This document shows, piece after piece, positions 6,606 through 13,068 of a stretch of 14,552 bases of DNA. This DNA is from an uncultured Ruminococcus sp. Its GTDB lineage: Bacteria > Bacillota > Clostridia > Oscillospirales > Ruminococcaceae. Positions within the stretch are counted from its first letter, which is position 1. The number at the start of each line of letters is the position of its first letter. Below the pieces are notes generated by a model. The model was given only the letters and a program-made list of their open reading frames with translations. It ran no database searches and was not told the origin of the DNA. The DNA is taken from assembly GCA_946183385.1 (NCBI GenBank), contig CAMHBN010000017.1, positions 1 to 14,552 of the forward strand. The letters are read 5' to 3'. The position numbers were made by a program, and so were the translations under genes.

Positions 6606-7589
6606 TCAGCGGACTATTTCTATCATCTCCGCGCTCAGAGCCGCAAGCACGAGCGGCGGATTAACATTTGCCTCCATAGCTCCCCACGCCTTTTCGATAC
6701 TCCTGTGGATATGCACAGCCTGATAAGCCGTGACCATTCCCGCAAGCTTTTCTGCTCCCTCGCGGTAGCAGCCTATCATATCGGCGTCGGGTCTGCGGTT
6801 GAGGACGGCACAGTCGCGCACGAGCTTGTCCGTCATGGAAAGCACCTCGCGGATATCGTTTCTGCTGCTGCCCAGTGAGAACAGTGCCAGATTCAGACCG
6901 TACTCGTCCTTACCTATTATACTATCGGCGAGCCTTTTTGTCAAATCGACGCGTTTACGGAGCTCGGGGTCAACGATGTAGTCGGTGCACATACCGATAT
7001 TCCCGTGAAAGCACTTCACCGCCGCCCTGACCTCACTGCTTGAATGACCGCTCTCAATGAGCGACTGCTCGGCTTCCTCCTCGGTGCAGGGAGAGACTCC
7101 GAAGCACACACAGCGCGAGATTATGGTCGGCAGGAACTCGTACTTCGACTCCGCCGTGAATATGAAGTAGGCGTGGTCGGGGGGCTCCTCGATGAGCTTG
7201 AGGAGCATATTCTGTGTTACGACGCTCATTTTGCGGCAGTCGCGGAAGATATAGACCTTGCGCCCTGTCGCGTTGTTCGGCATCACAGCCGCGTCCCTTA
7301 TCACAGAGCGCGCTATCTTGACGGTATAGCCCTCGAGCTTGCCCTCGGTCGGGACGTATATCACGTCGGGGTGCGACATTGTGCTCACGTTCCTGCACGC
7401 CGCGCACTTACCGCAGGGCTCGCCGCCGACGGGAGCCTCGCACATCAGCTGTGCCGCATAGTGGTCAGCCATGAGCTTTCTGCCGCTGCCCTTTTCACCG
7501 TAAAATATCAGCGAGTGAGCGGTGCGCCCGCTCTCGCGCATACCCACCAGTGTGGCGAGCAGCTGTTTGTTTCCGTATATCTTTTTCAT
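6606..7589 (-). CDS. holB: DNA polymerase III delta' subunit (clamp loader)
   Basis: HolB is part of the clamp-loader complex that places the sliding clamp on DNA. With the start at 7589 the product has 327 aa. It shows an AAA+ fold with a degenerate Walker A (GEKGSGRK, 31-38, RK-L in place of GK-T/S), four zinc-ligand cysteines (C50, C59, C62, C65), NMLLKLIEEPP (127-137) and the SRC arginine-finger motif (158-160), followed by a helical C-terminal collar domain. An in-frame ATG nine codons upstream (7616) is rejected as the start: a good promoter places the transcription start at about that ATG, no ribosome site precedes it, and AGGGTGA (7595-7601) stands properly before 7589. It lies 23 bp upstream of ricT, the classical Firmicutes order. 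Confidence 0.93.
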   Translation of the reverse strand: MKKIYGNKQLLATLVGMRESGRTAHSLIFYGEKGSGRKLMADHYAAQLMCEAPVGGEPCGKCAACRNVSTMSHPDVIYVPTEGKLEGYTVKIARSVIRDAAVMPNNATGRKVYIFRDCRKMSVVTQNMLLKLIEEPPDHAYFIFTAESKYEFLPTIISRCVCFGVSPCTEEEAEQSLIESGHSSSEVRAAVKCFHGNIGMCTDYIVDPELRKRVDLTKRLADSIIGKDEYGLNLALFSLGSSRNDIREVLSMTDKLVRDCAVLNRRPDADMIGCYREGAEKLAGMVTAYQAVHIHRSIEKAWGAMEANVNPPLVLAALSAEMIEIVR

Positions 7590-7621
7590 AAGCTTCACCC
7601 TATCAAGTTCAGTCATTTACC

Positions 7622-7650
7622 AGTATATCACATCGGAGCGGAAATAGCAA
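7622..7650 (-). promoter_or_regulatory. Promoter of the holB-ricT-queH operon
   Basis: On the minus strand TTGCTA (7645-7650), a 17-bp spacer and TATACT (7622-7627) form the promoter, with a TG one base before the -10 (extended -10). The predicted start near 7615 gives a leader of about 26 nt to the ATG at 7589 and separates this operon from the decarboxylase gene upstream. Confidence 0.7.
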
Positions 7651-7692
7651 GATGCAAGCCGCACAGCGGATTTTTAAATTCGGAATTACGAA

Positions 7693-9015
7693 TTATATTA
7701 CCACATTCACCGTCTCAATGCCGTACCGCTTAAAAATGTCAATGCAGTCTCGGTCTATGACCTCGCCGCTTGCCGCTATCGGCACTGCGGGCGGACACGG
7801 CACCTTCACAGCCGCGCAGATACGTCCCTCAGCCGCTTCGACGGGTATTTCCTCGCTCGGCGAGAAAGCCGCCCCGCGTATGCTCATTGCACATCTCGGG
7901 AGCGCGAGGTCTATGAAGTCCCTGCGAGGCTCGTATCTCCTCGCCGCCGCGAGCGCTCTGCCGAGCGCCGCCGTCAGCCTTTCGTAGTCCGCGGGCGTGT
8001 TCATCGGCGACATCAGCAGTATCACGAGCGAGCTGTCCGCGTACTCGCATTCAACTCCTCCGCGGCGCAGGAGCTCCGCGAGCTCATTGCCGTCATAGCC
8101 GCTCTCCGCCGCCTTCACCGTGATGTGGAGCGGGTCGCCCTCCGCGAATATCAGCCTGTCAGAGAACGTGCGGCGGAGCTTGTCAGCCTCCGCAATATTC
8201 AGCTTCAAGTCGCCGCGTATCCGCTCTGCTATATACGGGCGGCAGAGGTCGAGCGACGCCATTATCAGGTAGGACGGGCTCGTGGACGCGAACAGGCTCA
8301 TGCACTGCCTCAGCACGTCTGCGTACCTCTCCGACGAAGTGTGCAGCATTGCCGCGCCCGTCAGTGCGGGGAGCATCTTATGCGCGGAATCGCAGCAGAT
8401 ATCCGCCCCGAGCGCTATCGGGTGGTGGCTGACGGGCAGGAAGTGCAGGTGCGCTCCGTGGGCGTTGTCCACGAGGAGGGGAGCTCCGTATCTGCGGCAG
8501 ACCGCCGCTATGCCCTGTATATCAGCCATTCTGCCCGTGTAGTCGGGGGAGGTGAGGTACACGCAGGCGTTCGGTATCGCCGCAAGCCTTGCCTCTATGT
8601 CGGCGGGAGCTGCCGTTCCCGAGAGTATGCCGTCGGTGTAGTCGGGCATTACCCATTCCACGTCGAGGTCGAGCAGAGCCGCCGCATTCAGGAACGCGCG
8701 GTGCACGTTGCGGACGGCGACCACCGTCCTGCCCTCCCGAGCCATAGCGGCGAGCATAGCCTGTATGCACAGGGTAGAGCCGCCCGCCGAGTAGAACGTA
8801 TCGGCGGTGTTGTACAGCTCCGCCATGCCGCGCTCGCTCTCACGTATTATGCCGCTTGCCTCGAAAAGGCTGTCCGCGCCGCATATCTCGGTGATGTCGA
8901 GGGCGGTACTCAGCCCGCCGGGGAATATCTCCCTGCCCTTATGACCGGGCATATAGCAGCGCAGGGTGTCCGACGCGGCGTTATTTTTCAGAAAATCGTA
9001 TATAGGTGTATCCAT
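7693..9015 (-). CDS. Orn/Lys/Arg decarboxylase family PLP enzyme (YaaO/SpeA-like)
   Basis: The 440-aa product belongs to the fold-type I PLP decarboxylases acting on basic amino acids. Visible motifs are the N-terminal YMPGHKG (21-27), GGST for phosphate binding (78-81), a histidine that stacks on PLP (VHRAF, H105), LVDNAHGAH (181-189) with the PLP-pyridine aspartate D183, and SAHK with the Schiff-base lysine K213. The length and short C-terminal domain resemble Bacillus YaaO and SpeA rather than the long inducible LdcI/AdiA enzymes. Substrate (arginine, lysine or ornithine) cannot be decided by eye. A GAGG lies six bases before ATG 9013-9015. It precedes holB as yaaO does in Bacillus, but tmk, yaaQ and yaaR are absent here. 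No clear promoter was found in the 110 bp upstream. Confidence 0.9.
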   Translation of the reverse strand: MDTPIYDFLKNNAASDTLRCYMPGHKGREIFPGGLSTALDITEICGADSLFEASGIIRESERGMAELYNTADTFYSAGGSTLCIQAMLAAMAREGRTVVAVRNVHRAFLNAAALLDLDVEWVMPDYTDGILSGTAAPADIEARLAAIPNACVYLTSPDYTGRMADIQGIAAVCRRYGAPLLVDNAHGAHLHFLPVSHHPIALGADICCDSAHKMLPALTGAAMLHTSSERYADVLRQCMSLFASTSPSYLIMASLDLCRPYIAERIRGDLKLNIAEADKLRRTFSDRLIFAEGDPLHITVKAAESGYDGNELAELLRRGGVECEYADSSLVILLMSPMNTPADYERLTAALGRALAAARRYEPRRDFIDLALPRCAMSIRGAAFSPSEEIPVEAAEGRICAAVKVPCPPAVPIAASGEVIDRDCIDIFKRYGIETVNVVI

Positions 9016-9125
9016 TTTTTACCTCGATCAAATAAAATTTTATGTGGTCGTCAGGTTGTGGGCGTTTGTGATATAATCAGCAATTGCGAACGCCTTAACC
9101 GCAATAATCTTAGTTCTCCATTACC

Positions 9126-9419
9126 TCACAAATAGTATCGGAGTATCCTCACGAGCCTGAGCCTTGCCCTTGCCCGCGCTCCGCTGACAGCCTGCGGGCT
9201 CACTCCGAGGAGCTCGGCTATCTCCGTGGTATCCTTATCCTTGAAATAGTATAGCACAATTATCTCCTTTTGTCTCGGAGTAAGCTCATTATTTATAACT
9301 TTTAACAGTATTCTTCTCAGCCGTGCACGGTCGTCGCCGCCGCTGCTGCAGAGTATACCGCGTATTTCCTTGTCGGCTTCGCCTGTAAATGTATCGCTGT
9401 AGCTTTCACGTCTTGGCAC
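9126..9419 (-). CDS. Small sigma-70 region-4 type regulator, 97 aa
   Basis: The second half (about residues 46-93) is a sigma-70 region-4 domain: LTPRQKEIIVLYYFKDKDTT followed by a helix-turn-helix (EIAELLGVSPQAVSGARARA, 66-85) that in sigma factors contacts the -35 element. The first 45 residues are charged and show no region 2, so the protein cannot act as a complete sigma factor alone. Proteins of this shape occur in phage and conjugative-element control, for example the ArpU/DUF1492 group. The start is GTG at 9417-9419, with AGGAGG (9430-9435) ten bases upstream inside the preceding gene. The two genes overlap by 14 bp and should be translationally coupled under the LexA-box promoter. Target promoters are unknown. 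Confidence 0.85.
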   Translation of the reverse strand: MPRRESYSDTFTGEADKEIRGILCSSGGDDRARLRRILLKVINNELTPRQKEIIVLYYFKDKDTTEIAELLGVSPQAVSGARARARLRLVRILRYYL

Positions 9420-9639
9420 TCTGCTCCCGCCTCCTTGCGTAACCTCTCAGAGCGAAGAGCACCTCCTGCATCTGACCGTACTCGCAATACAGCAGCTTTA
9501 TCCTTCTGTCGAGGTCGAGCTCCTTTATCATGCAGATATCGCCCCGCTGCTCCAGAGAGCTCCTTTGCAGCGTCAGCTCGCCGATACGAGCCTTCACGAG
9601 CTCACAGCTTTCCACATAGCCGTTTATCATACTATCCAT
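9406..9639 (-). CDS. Small coiled-coil protein, 77 aa, partner of the sigma-4 regulator
   Basis: The product is almost entirely helix-forming and charged, with heptad-like hydrophobic spacing in two stretches (about 10-30, ELVKARIGELTLQRSSLEQR, and about 38-68, IKELDLDRRIKLLYCEYGQM...), separated by a turn near GDIC (34-37). This predicts a helical hairpin or dimeric coiled coil. ArpU/DUF1492-type regulators often carry such an N-terminal helical part joined to a C-terminal helix-turn-helix, so this gene and the next may be a split version; that is inference. ATG 9637-9639 has AGGAGG (9649-9654) nine bases upstream. It is the first gene behind the SOS-type promoter. No catalytic or metal-binding motif is visible. 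Confidence 0.8.
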   Translation of the reverse strand: MDSMINGYVESCELVKARIGELTLQRSSLEQRGDICMIKELDLDRRIKLLYCEYGQMQEVLFALRGYARRREQSAKT

Positions 9640-9725
9640 ATATCATAGCCTCCTGTCTCTCAGGGAGATTTTATGACCCGCTGCTCTGCCCGACGGGGGA
9701 GGGAGAGAGCGTTCGGCAGCTTTAA

Positions 9726-9737
9726 GAACATTTGTTC
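9726..9737. promoter_or_regulatory. LexA (SOS) box 2, just downstream of the start
   Basis: GAAC-ATTT-GTTC, within the palindrome AGAACATTTGTTCT, is a second exact match to the operator pattern. Its centre is 34 bp from that of box 1, about three helical turns, so two repressor dimers could sit on the same face of the DNA. Confidence 0.82.
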
Positions 9738-9753
9738 TTTTCCTTGTAAGCTT

Positions 9754-9782
9754 ATTATAGAACATCCGTTCTGAAAAGTCAA
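9754..9782 (-). promoter_or_regulatory. SOS-type promoter of the coiled-coil/sigma-4 operon
   Basis: On the minus strand TTGACT (9777-9782) and a perfect TATAAT (9754-9759) are exactly 17 bp apart. One LexA-like box fills the downstream part of the spacer, abutting the -10, and another lies about 15 bp after the predicted start (near 9747). The leader to the first ATG is about 108 nt. Strong hexamers plus two operators suggest tight repression with high induced output. Confidence 0.85.
9760..9771. promoter_or_regulatory. LexA (SOS) box 1, between -35 and -10
   Basis: GAAC-ATCC-GTTC, within AGAACATCCGTTCT, fits the Firmicutes LexA/DinR operator pattern GAAC-N4-GTTC exactly in both half-sites. 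It abuts the -10 hexamer of the sigma-4 operon promoter, so bound repressor would block RNA polymerase. Confidence 0.82.
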
Positions 9783-9815
9783 GAGCCTGCCGATATATTT
9801 CATTCTTTTAACAGC

Positions 9816-9843
9816 CCGACAGGTACGGCATGAGCACTATAAT
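9816..9843 (+). promoter_or_regulatory. Possible second, distal promoter for the xyloglucanase gene
   Basis: CCGACA (9816-9821), a 16-bp spacer and a perfect TATAAT (9838-9843) stand about 200 bp upstream of the GH74 start. The -35 is weak (4 of 6), so this is tentative. A transcript from here would read through the candidate operator and the proximal promoter. Confidence 0.35.
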
Positions 9844-9878
9844 CTTATGCATATATAAAATAGTATTCAAGTTCATAG

Positions 9879-9900
9879 AATCGTTACGATTTATTCGTAA
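9879..9900. promoter_or_regulatory. Candidate operator upstream of the xyloglucanase promoter
   Basis: Two overlapping perfect palindromes share one arm: AATCGT-T-ACGATT (9879-9891) and TTACGA-TTTAT-TCGTAA (9884-9900). They end 18 bp before the -35 of the proximal GH74 promoter, a usual position for an activator or a repressor that loops. No regulator gene for it is visible in the window. Confidence 0.45.
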
Positions 9901-9918
9901 AAATCTCCAAAAATTCCA

Positions 9919-9947
9919 TTGACAAACAGGGCGAATGATGATAATAT
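9919..9947 (+). promoter_or_regulatory. Proximal promoter of the GH74-dockerin gene
   Basis: A perfect TTGACA (9919-9924) is followed after 17 bp by TAATAT (9942-9947, 4 of 6); GATAAT two bases earlier is an alternative -10. The start would be near 9954, giving a leader of about 90 nt. Confidence 0.65.
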
Positions 9948-9970
9948 ATACTTGCAGGAAAACATGAGAG

Positions 9971-10021
9971 ACTTATAACATTAAGTTAATAAGTTTTACG
10001 ACTCGTATAGGCAAACGGGTC
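9971..10021 (+). other. Structured 5' leader of the GH74-dockerin mRNA (two hairpins)
   Basis: Hairpin 1 is AT-rich (ACTTATAAC 9971-9979 with GTTAATAAGT 9985-9994, one bulge). Hairpin 2 pairs GACTCGT (10000-10006) with ACGGGTC (10015-10021, one G-U pair) around an eight-base loop ATAGGCAA. The ribosome binding site GGAGGG (10033-10038) follows. I could not match this to a known riboswitch class. Confidence 0.5.
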
Positions 10022-10045
10022 AGAATCCAAATGGAGGGAAATTTT

Positions 10046-12820
10046 ATGCATTTATTCAAAAAAACTCTTGCAGGCGTCTGTGCTTTAGGCATCACAGCTG
10101 CCTGCGCGGCTCAGACGAGCCTCTCGGACGGCACGGAAAAGGCTTACGCCGCCACCAAGGACATCTCCGACACAATGGAATGGGACACGCTCAGAATAGG
10201 CGGAGCGGGCTTCGTTTCGGGCATTGTTACGGGTAAGGAGGAGATGTACCTCCGTACCGACGTAGGCGGTGCCTACAGATACGACTACGACCAGAGCAGA
10301 TGGGTGCAGCTCTTCGGCTTCATCAGCGAGGACGACAGAGGTCTCCTCAGCTGCAAGGGCATCGCTATCGACCCGACCGACGATATGACAGCTTACTTCC
10401 TCTGCGGCTGTGCTTACTTCTCGGACGCAAAGACCGTCATCTACAAGACCACCGACGGCGGCAAGACCTTCACGGGCGTTGACGTCACAGACCAGATACA
10501 GGTGCACGGAAACGGCGACGGTCGTGAGTGCATCGAGCCCATAGCTGTTGACCCCGATAACCCCGACACCATCTATGCGGGCGGCGATGTCACGGGCGGA
10601 AAATCCGCTCTCATCAAGTCCACCGACGGCGGCAAGACGTGGAAGCCCGTTGAGGGCTATGACGAGCTCGGGCTGTTCTCGGGCGAGCTCAAGTACCCCT
10701 CGTGGACTGACCATAAGGTAAGAGGCACCGAGCCCGCTAAGCTCTACAACGAGCAGAACGGTATCGGCTGTGTATACATCGAGGGCGGCAAGGTATATGT
10801 CGGCACCTCTGTAACAGGACAGGCAAATATACACGTTGCAAGCGTCAAGGACGACAAGTTCGAGCCCATCAAGGCTCTCCCCAATGACAATTACCCGCTC
10901 TCCATAACGAGCGACCACAACGGCAACCTCTTCTTCACATATATTGCAGGTCTTGCCTTCATGGGCGGCAAGGGCGGCGCGTATAAGTACAATATCGCGT
11001 CGGGCAAGGCGGAAAAGCTCTCCGTTGCCGACAACGCTATCGGTATGATAGAGGTCGATAAGAACGACCCCGACAAGATGTTCGCACGTACCTGCGGCGT
11101 ATGGTCGGCTCAGTGGTGCGGCGACGAGTGGGTGCAGGACGACCCCGCAACTCCCGAAAATGAGGGCACTATCGCGTGGGGCGACTACTTCTACCGCTCG
11201 GCTGACGGCGGCAAGACTTGGGAGAATATCACTCCCGGTGAGGGTCCCACAGACTACTCGACAGGCACGGGCGTAAAGAAGTTCAAGTCCCTGCCGCTTG
11301 ATACGAACGGCTATGACTGGATATACGGCAAGGCTTGCCACTGGGGAAGCGGTATCCTCATCGACCCGCGTGACCCCGAGGGCGACCGTATCCTCCTCAC
11401 ATCGGGCAACGGCGTCTTCGCCTGCGACAATGCGTGGGACGAAACAGGCATACAGTTCTACTTCCAGCCCGACGGCGTCGAGGAGTGCGTAAGCCTCGAC
11501 TTCTTCAGCACGGCTGACGGTCTCGACCTCTCGGCTATCGGCGACTACGACGGCTTCATCCATGAGAACGTTGACTCCATCCCTCAGCAGTATAACCCCA
11601 ATATGGGCTCGACCTCCGCTATCACGGTCTGCCCGCAGAATACCGACGTCTGGGCAAGAACGGCAGAGGGCGACGGCAACAACACGGGCAGCGCGTTCTA
11701 CACGCTCGACCGCGGCAAGACGTGGAAGGCTTTCACTCCCGCGTGCAGAGGCGGCAAGCTCTCGATAACCGAGCTCTCCAAGGGCAAGTACAGAGTTATA
11801 AATACAAGCTCCAAGGGCGGCGCTTCCTACTCCGACGACTGGGGCGCCACATGGAAGGTATGCGATGGCATAAAGGCTACAAAGGGCGTTTACTCGCTCG
11901 TTGACCCCGAAGACCCCAAGATGGTATATGCGGTAGGCGCTCAGTACAACGAGTACTGGTCGTCTGATATATCCAAGAAGGAGCCTACCTACGACGAGTC
12001 GCACTACTCCTACTTCGTCAGCGAGGACTACGGCGCTACCTTCACAGAGACACGTATCTGCCCCTATAACTGGGAGCTGACATGGAAGTTCGAGTGTACG
12101 GGCGACCCCGCTTACCTCGGCAATGGCACTATCGCTTTCGCAGGAGCTAATCAGGGCGTATTCCTCATCTCCGACAAGGGCAAGACGGTCGAGCACCTCG
12201 AAAACGTATCCTACGCCAAGTGTATCGGCTACGGCGCTCCCGAGAAGGCAGGCGGTCTGAACACGCTGTTCATCTTCGGCAAGCCCGAGAAGGACGACCC
12301 CGAGGGAATCTACCGCTCGACTGACGGCGGCAAGACATGGGTGTGCATCAATACCGACCACCTCTACGGCGGTACGGGCAACGGCAACTACCTCGTGGGC
12401 GATATGGACGAGTTCGGCAAGGTGTATATGTCCACAGTAGGCTGCGGTATCGTTTACGGACAGCTCGCGGGAACTCCCCACGTCACAACGACTAAGGCTT
12501 CAACAACAAAGACCACGACGACAAAGACCACAGCTACTCAGGCTGTATCTACCACGGGTACCGTACAGACGGGCTCATATAATAATCTCCCTGATGTTAC
12601 CCTCCTCGGCGACGCCAACCTCGACGAAAAGGTAACTGTTGCGGACGCGGTGGCTATACTCCAGTCCATCGCCCTCAAGGACAAGTACGCGCTCAAGCCT
12701 CAGGGAGCGGCTAACGCTGACTGCTGCGACCCGGGTGACGGTATCACAGCCAAGGACGCGCTCGCGATACAGAAGCTCGACGCACACGAGATAGACGCAC
12801 TGCCTGAGACAACCAAGTAA
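10046..12820 (+). CDS. Secreted GH74 xyloglucanase with type-I dockerin
   Basis: The 924-aa product is a cellulosomal endo-xyloglucanase candidate. Residues 1-35 form a signal peptide (KK, hydrophobic core 8-22, likely cleavage after AYA at 33-35). The GH74 part (about 45-810) is the family's two seven-bladed propellers: RTDVGGAYRYD (70-80) contains the proposed catalytic base D72, and SAIGDYDGF (496-504) the proposed acid D500. Asp-box motifs of the STDGGKTW type recur about eight times (near 135, 192, 385, 553, 596, 659, 708 and 758). A Thr-rich linker (about 813-845) leads to a dockerin (about 852-915): loop 1 is DANLDEKVTVAD (856-867), loop 2 the extended DCCDPGDGITAKD (892-904). The dockerin would dock the enzyme on a scaffoldin cohesin outside the cell. 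The start is 10046 because GGAGGG lies seven bases before it. A repeat begins directly after the TAA. Confidence 0.96.
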   Translation: MHLFKKTLAGVCALGITAACAAQTSLSDGTEKAYAATKDISDTMEWDTLRIGGAGFVSGIVTGKEEMYLRTDVGGAYRYDYDQSRWVQLFGFISEDDRGLLSCKGIAIDPTDDMTAYFLCGCAYFSDAKTVIYKTTDGGKTFTGVDVTDQIQVHGNGDGRECIEPIAVDPDNPDTIYAGGDVTGGKSALIKSTDGGKTWKPVEGYDELGLFSGELKYPSWTDHKVRGTEPAKLYNEQNGIGCVYIEGGKVYVGTSVTGQANIHVASVKDDKFEPIKALPNDNYPLSITSDHNGNLFFTYIAGLAFMGGKGGAYKYNIASGKAEKLSVADNAIGMIEVDKNDPDKMFARTCGVWSAQWCGDEWVQDDPATPENEGTIAWGDYFYRSADGGKTWENITPGEGPTDYSTGTGVKKFKSLPLDTNGYDWIYGKACHWGSGILIDPRDPEGDRILLTSGNGVFACDNAWDETGIQFYFQPDGVEECVSLDFFSTADGLDLSAIGDYDGFIHENVDSIPQQYNPNMGSTSAITVCPQNTDVWARTAEGDGNNTGSAFYTLDRGKTWKAFTPACRGGKLSITELSKGKYRVINTSSKGGASYSDDWGATWKVCDGIKATKGVYSLVDPEDPKMVYAVGAQYNEYWSSDISKKEPTYDESHYSYFVSEDYGATFTETRICPYNWELTWKFECTGDPAYLGNGTIAFAGANQGVFLISDKGKTVEHLENVSYAKCIGYGAPEKAGGLNTLFIFGKPEKDDPEGIYRSTDGGKTWVCINTDHLYGGTGNGNYLVGDMDEFGKVYMSTVGCGIVYGQLAGTPHVTTTKASTTKTTTTKTTATQAVSTTGTVQTGSYNNLPDVTLLGDANLDEKVTVADAVAILQSIALKDKYALKPQGAANADCCDPGDGITAKDALAIQKLDAHEIDALPETTK

Positions 12821-12873
12821 GCGGGGAGCCCCCGCGGGCGATTCGCGCGGACGCTCGCAAGCTTGCTCACTCT
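12821..12873 (+). repeat. 53-bp dispersed repeat, copy B (directly after the GH74 stop)
   Basis: This unit starts at the base after the TAA and matches copy A (5119 down to 5067) at 48 of 53 positions on the opposite strand. It carries the hairpin GCGGGG-AGC-CCCCGC, the palindrome GCGATTCGC, and in this copy also the perfect palindrome GCAAGCTTGC. No open reading frame uses it here. Confidence 0.9.
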
Positions 12874-12925
12874 CCTAAAAGCGGCGGGCTGCTTCCGCGG
12901 ACGTTACCAATACGAATAACAAATA

Positions 12926-12953
12926 AGAAGAGCACCCTTCGGGGTGCTCTTCT
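12926..12953 (+). terminator. Terminator of the GH74-dockerin gene
   Basis: A perfect 12-bp stem (AGAAGAGCACCC 12926-12937 with GGGTGCTCTTCT 12942-12953) closes on a stable TTCG tetraloop. The tail GTTCTAA is only partly T-rich, but the stem is strong. It lies about 105 bp after the stop, beyond the inserted repeat. Confidence 0.82.
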
Positions 12954-12962
12954 GTTCTAAGC

Positions 12963-12990
12963 ATTGGATATTGGATGTTGGACGTTGGCT
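12963..12990. repeat. Tandem 7-bp repeat, four units
   Basis: Four consecutive seven-base units, ATTGGAT, ATTGGAT, GTTGGAC and GTTGGCT, run without gaps, followed by the near-repeat AAAGTGAT/AAAGTGAA (about 12995-13010). No function is evident; it is part of the repeat mosaic between GH74 and uvrC. Confidence 0.75.
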
Positions 12991-13017
12991 ACAGTAAAGT
13001 GATAAAGTGAAATTGAA

Positions 13018-13046
13018 TGTAGGGGCGCACAGTGTGCGCCCCTACA
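13018..13046. repeat. TGTAGGGGCGCAC palindrome, intact copy
   Basis: Perfect 13-bp arms (13018-13030 and 13034-13046) surround a three-base loop AGT. One arm is found unchanged at 4899-4911. The GTAGGGGCG...CGCCCCTAC form belongs to a style of intergenic palindromic repeat common in gut Clostridia. Confidence 0.88.
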
Positions 13047-13068
13047 GAACGTTGATTGAACGTATTTC

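Noticed and set aside
5185..6723. Plus-strand open frame of 512 codons across queH, ricT and holB
   Set aside because: It runs antisense to three clearly recognised genes and has a low-complexity Leu/Val/Ala/Arg-rich composition.
9069..9077. Plus-strand extended -10 (TGATATAAT) between the decarboxylase and sigma-4 genes
   Set aside because: No acceptable -35 lies 16-18 bp upstream and no plus-strand gene follows; it would only make an antisense transcript of the sigma-4 gene.
9083..9105. Inverted repeat ATTGCG/CGCAAT after the sigma-4 gene as a terminator
   Set aside because: The stem has six pairs, the loop is 11 bases, and no T-tract follows on the minus strand.
10000..10021. GGCAAA in the GH74 leader as part of a c-di-GMP-I riboswitch
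   Set aside because: Only a short string resembles it; the second conserved stem-loop and receptor of that class are not present.
10046..10165. TAAC in the GH74 signal region as a lipobox
   Set aside because: The -3 position is Thr rather than Leu/Val/Ile, and a standard AYA cleavage site follows; a dockerin enzyme is expected to be released.
10085..12481. Long open frame of 798 codons antisense to the GH74 gene
   Set aside because: It is a shadow of the GC-rich codon pattern of the real gene; it has no ribosome site or recognisable domain, and the sense product is an unmistakable GH74.
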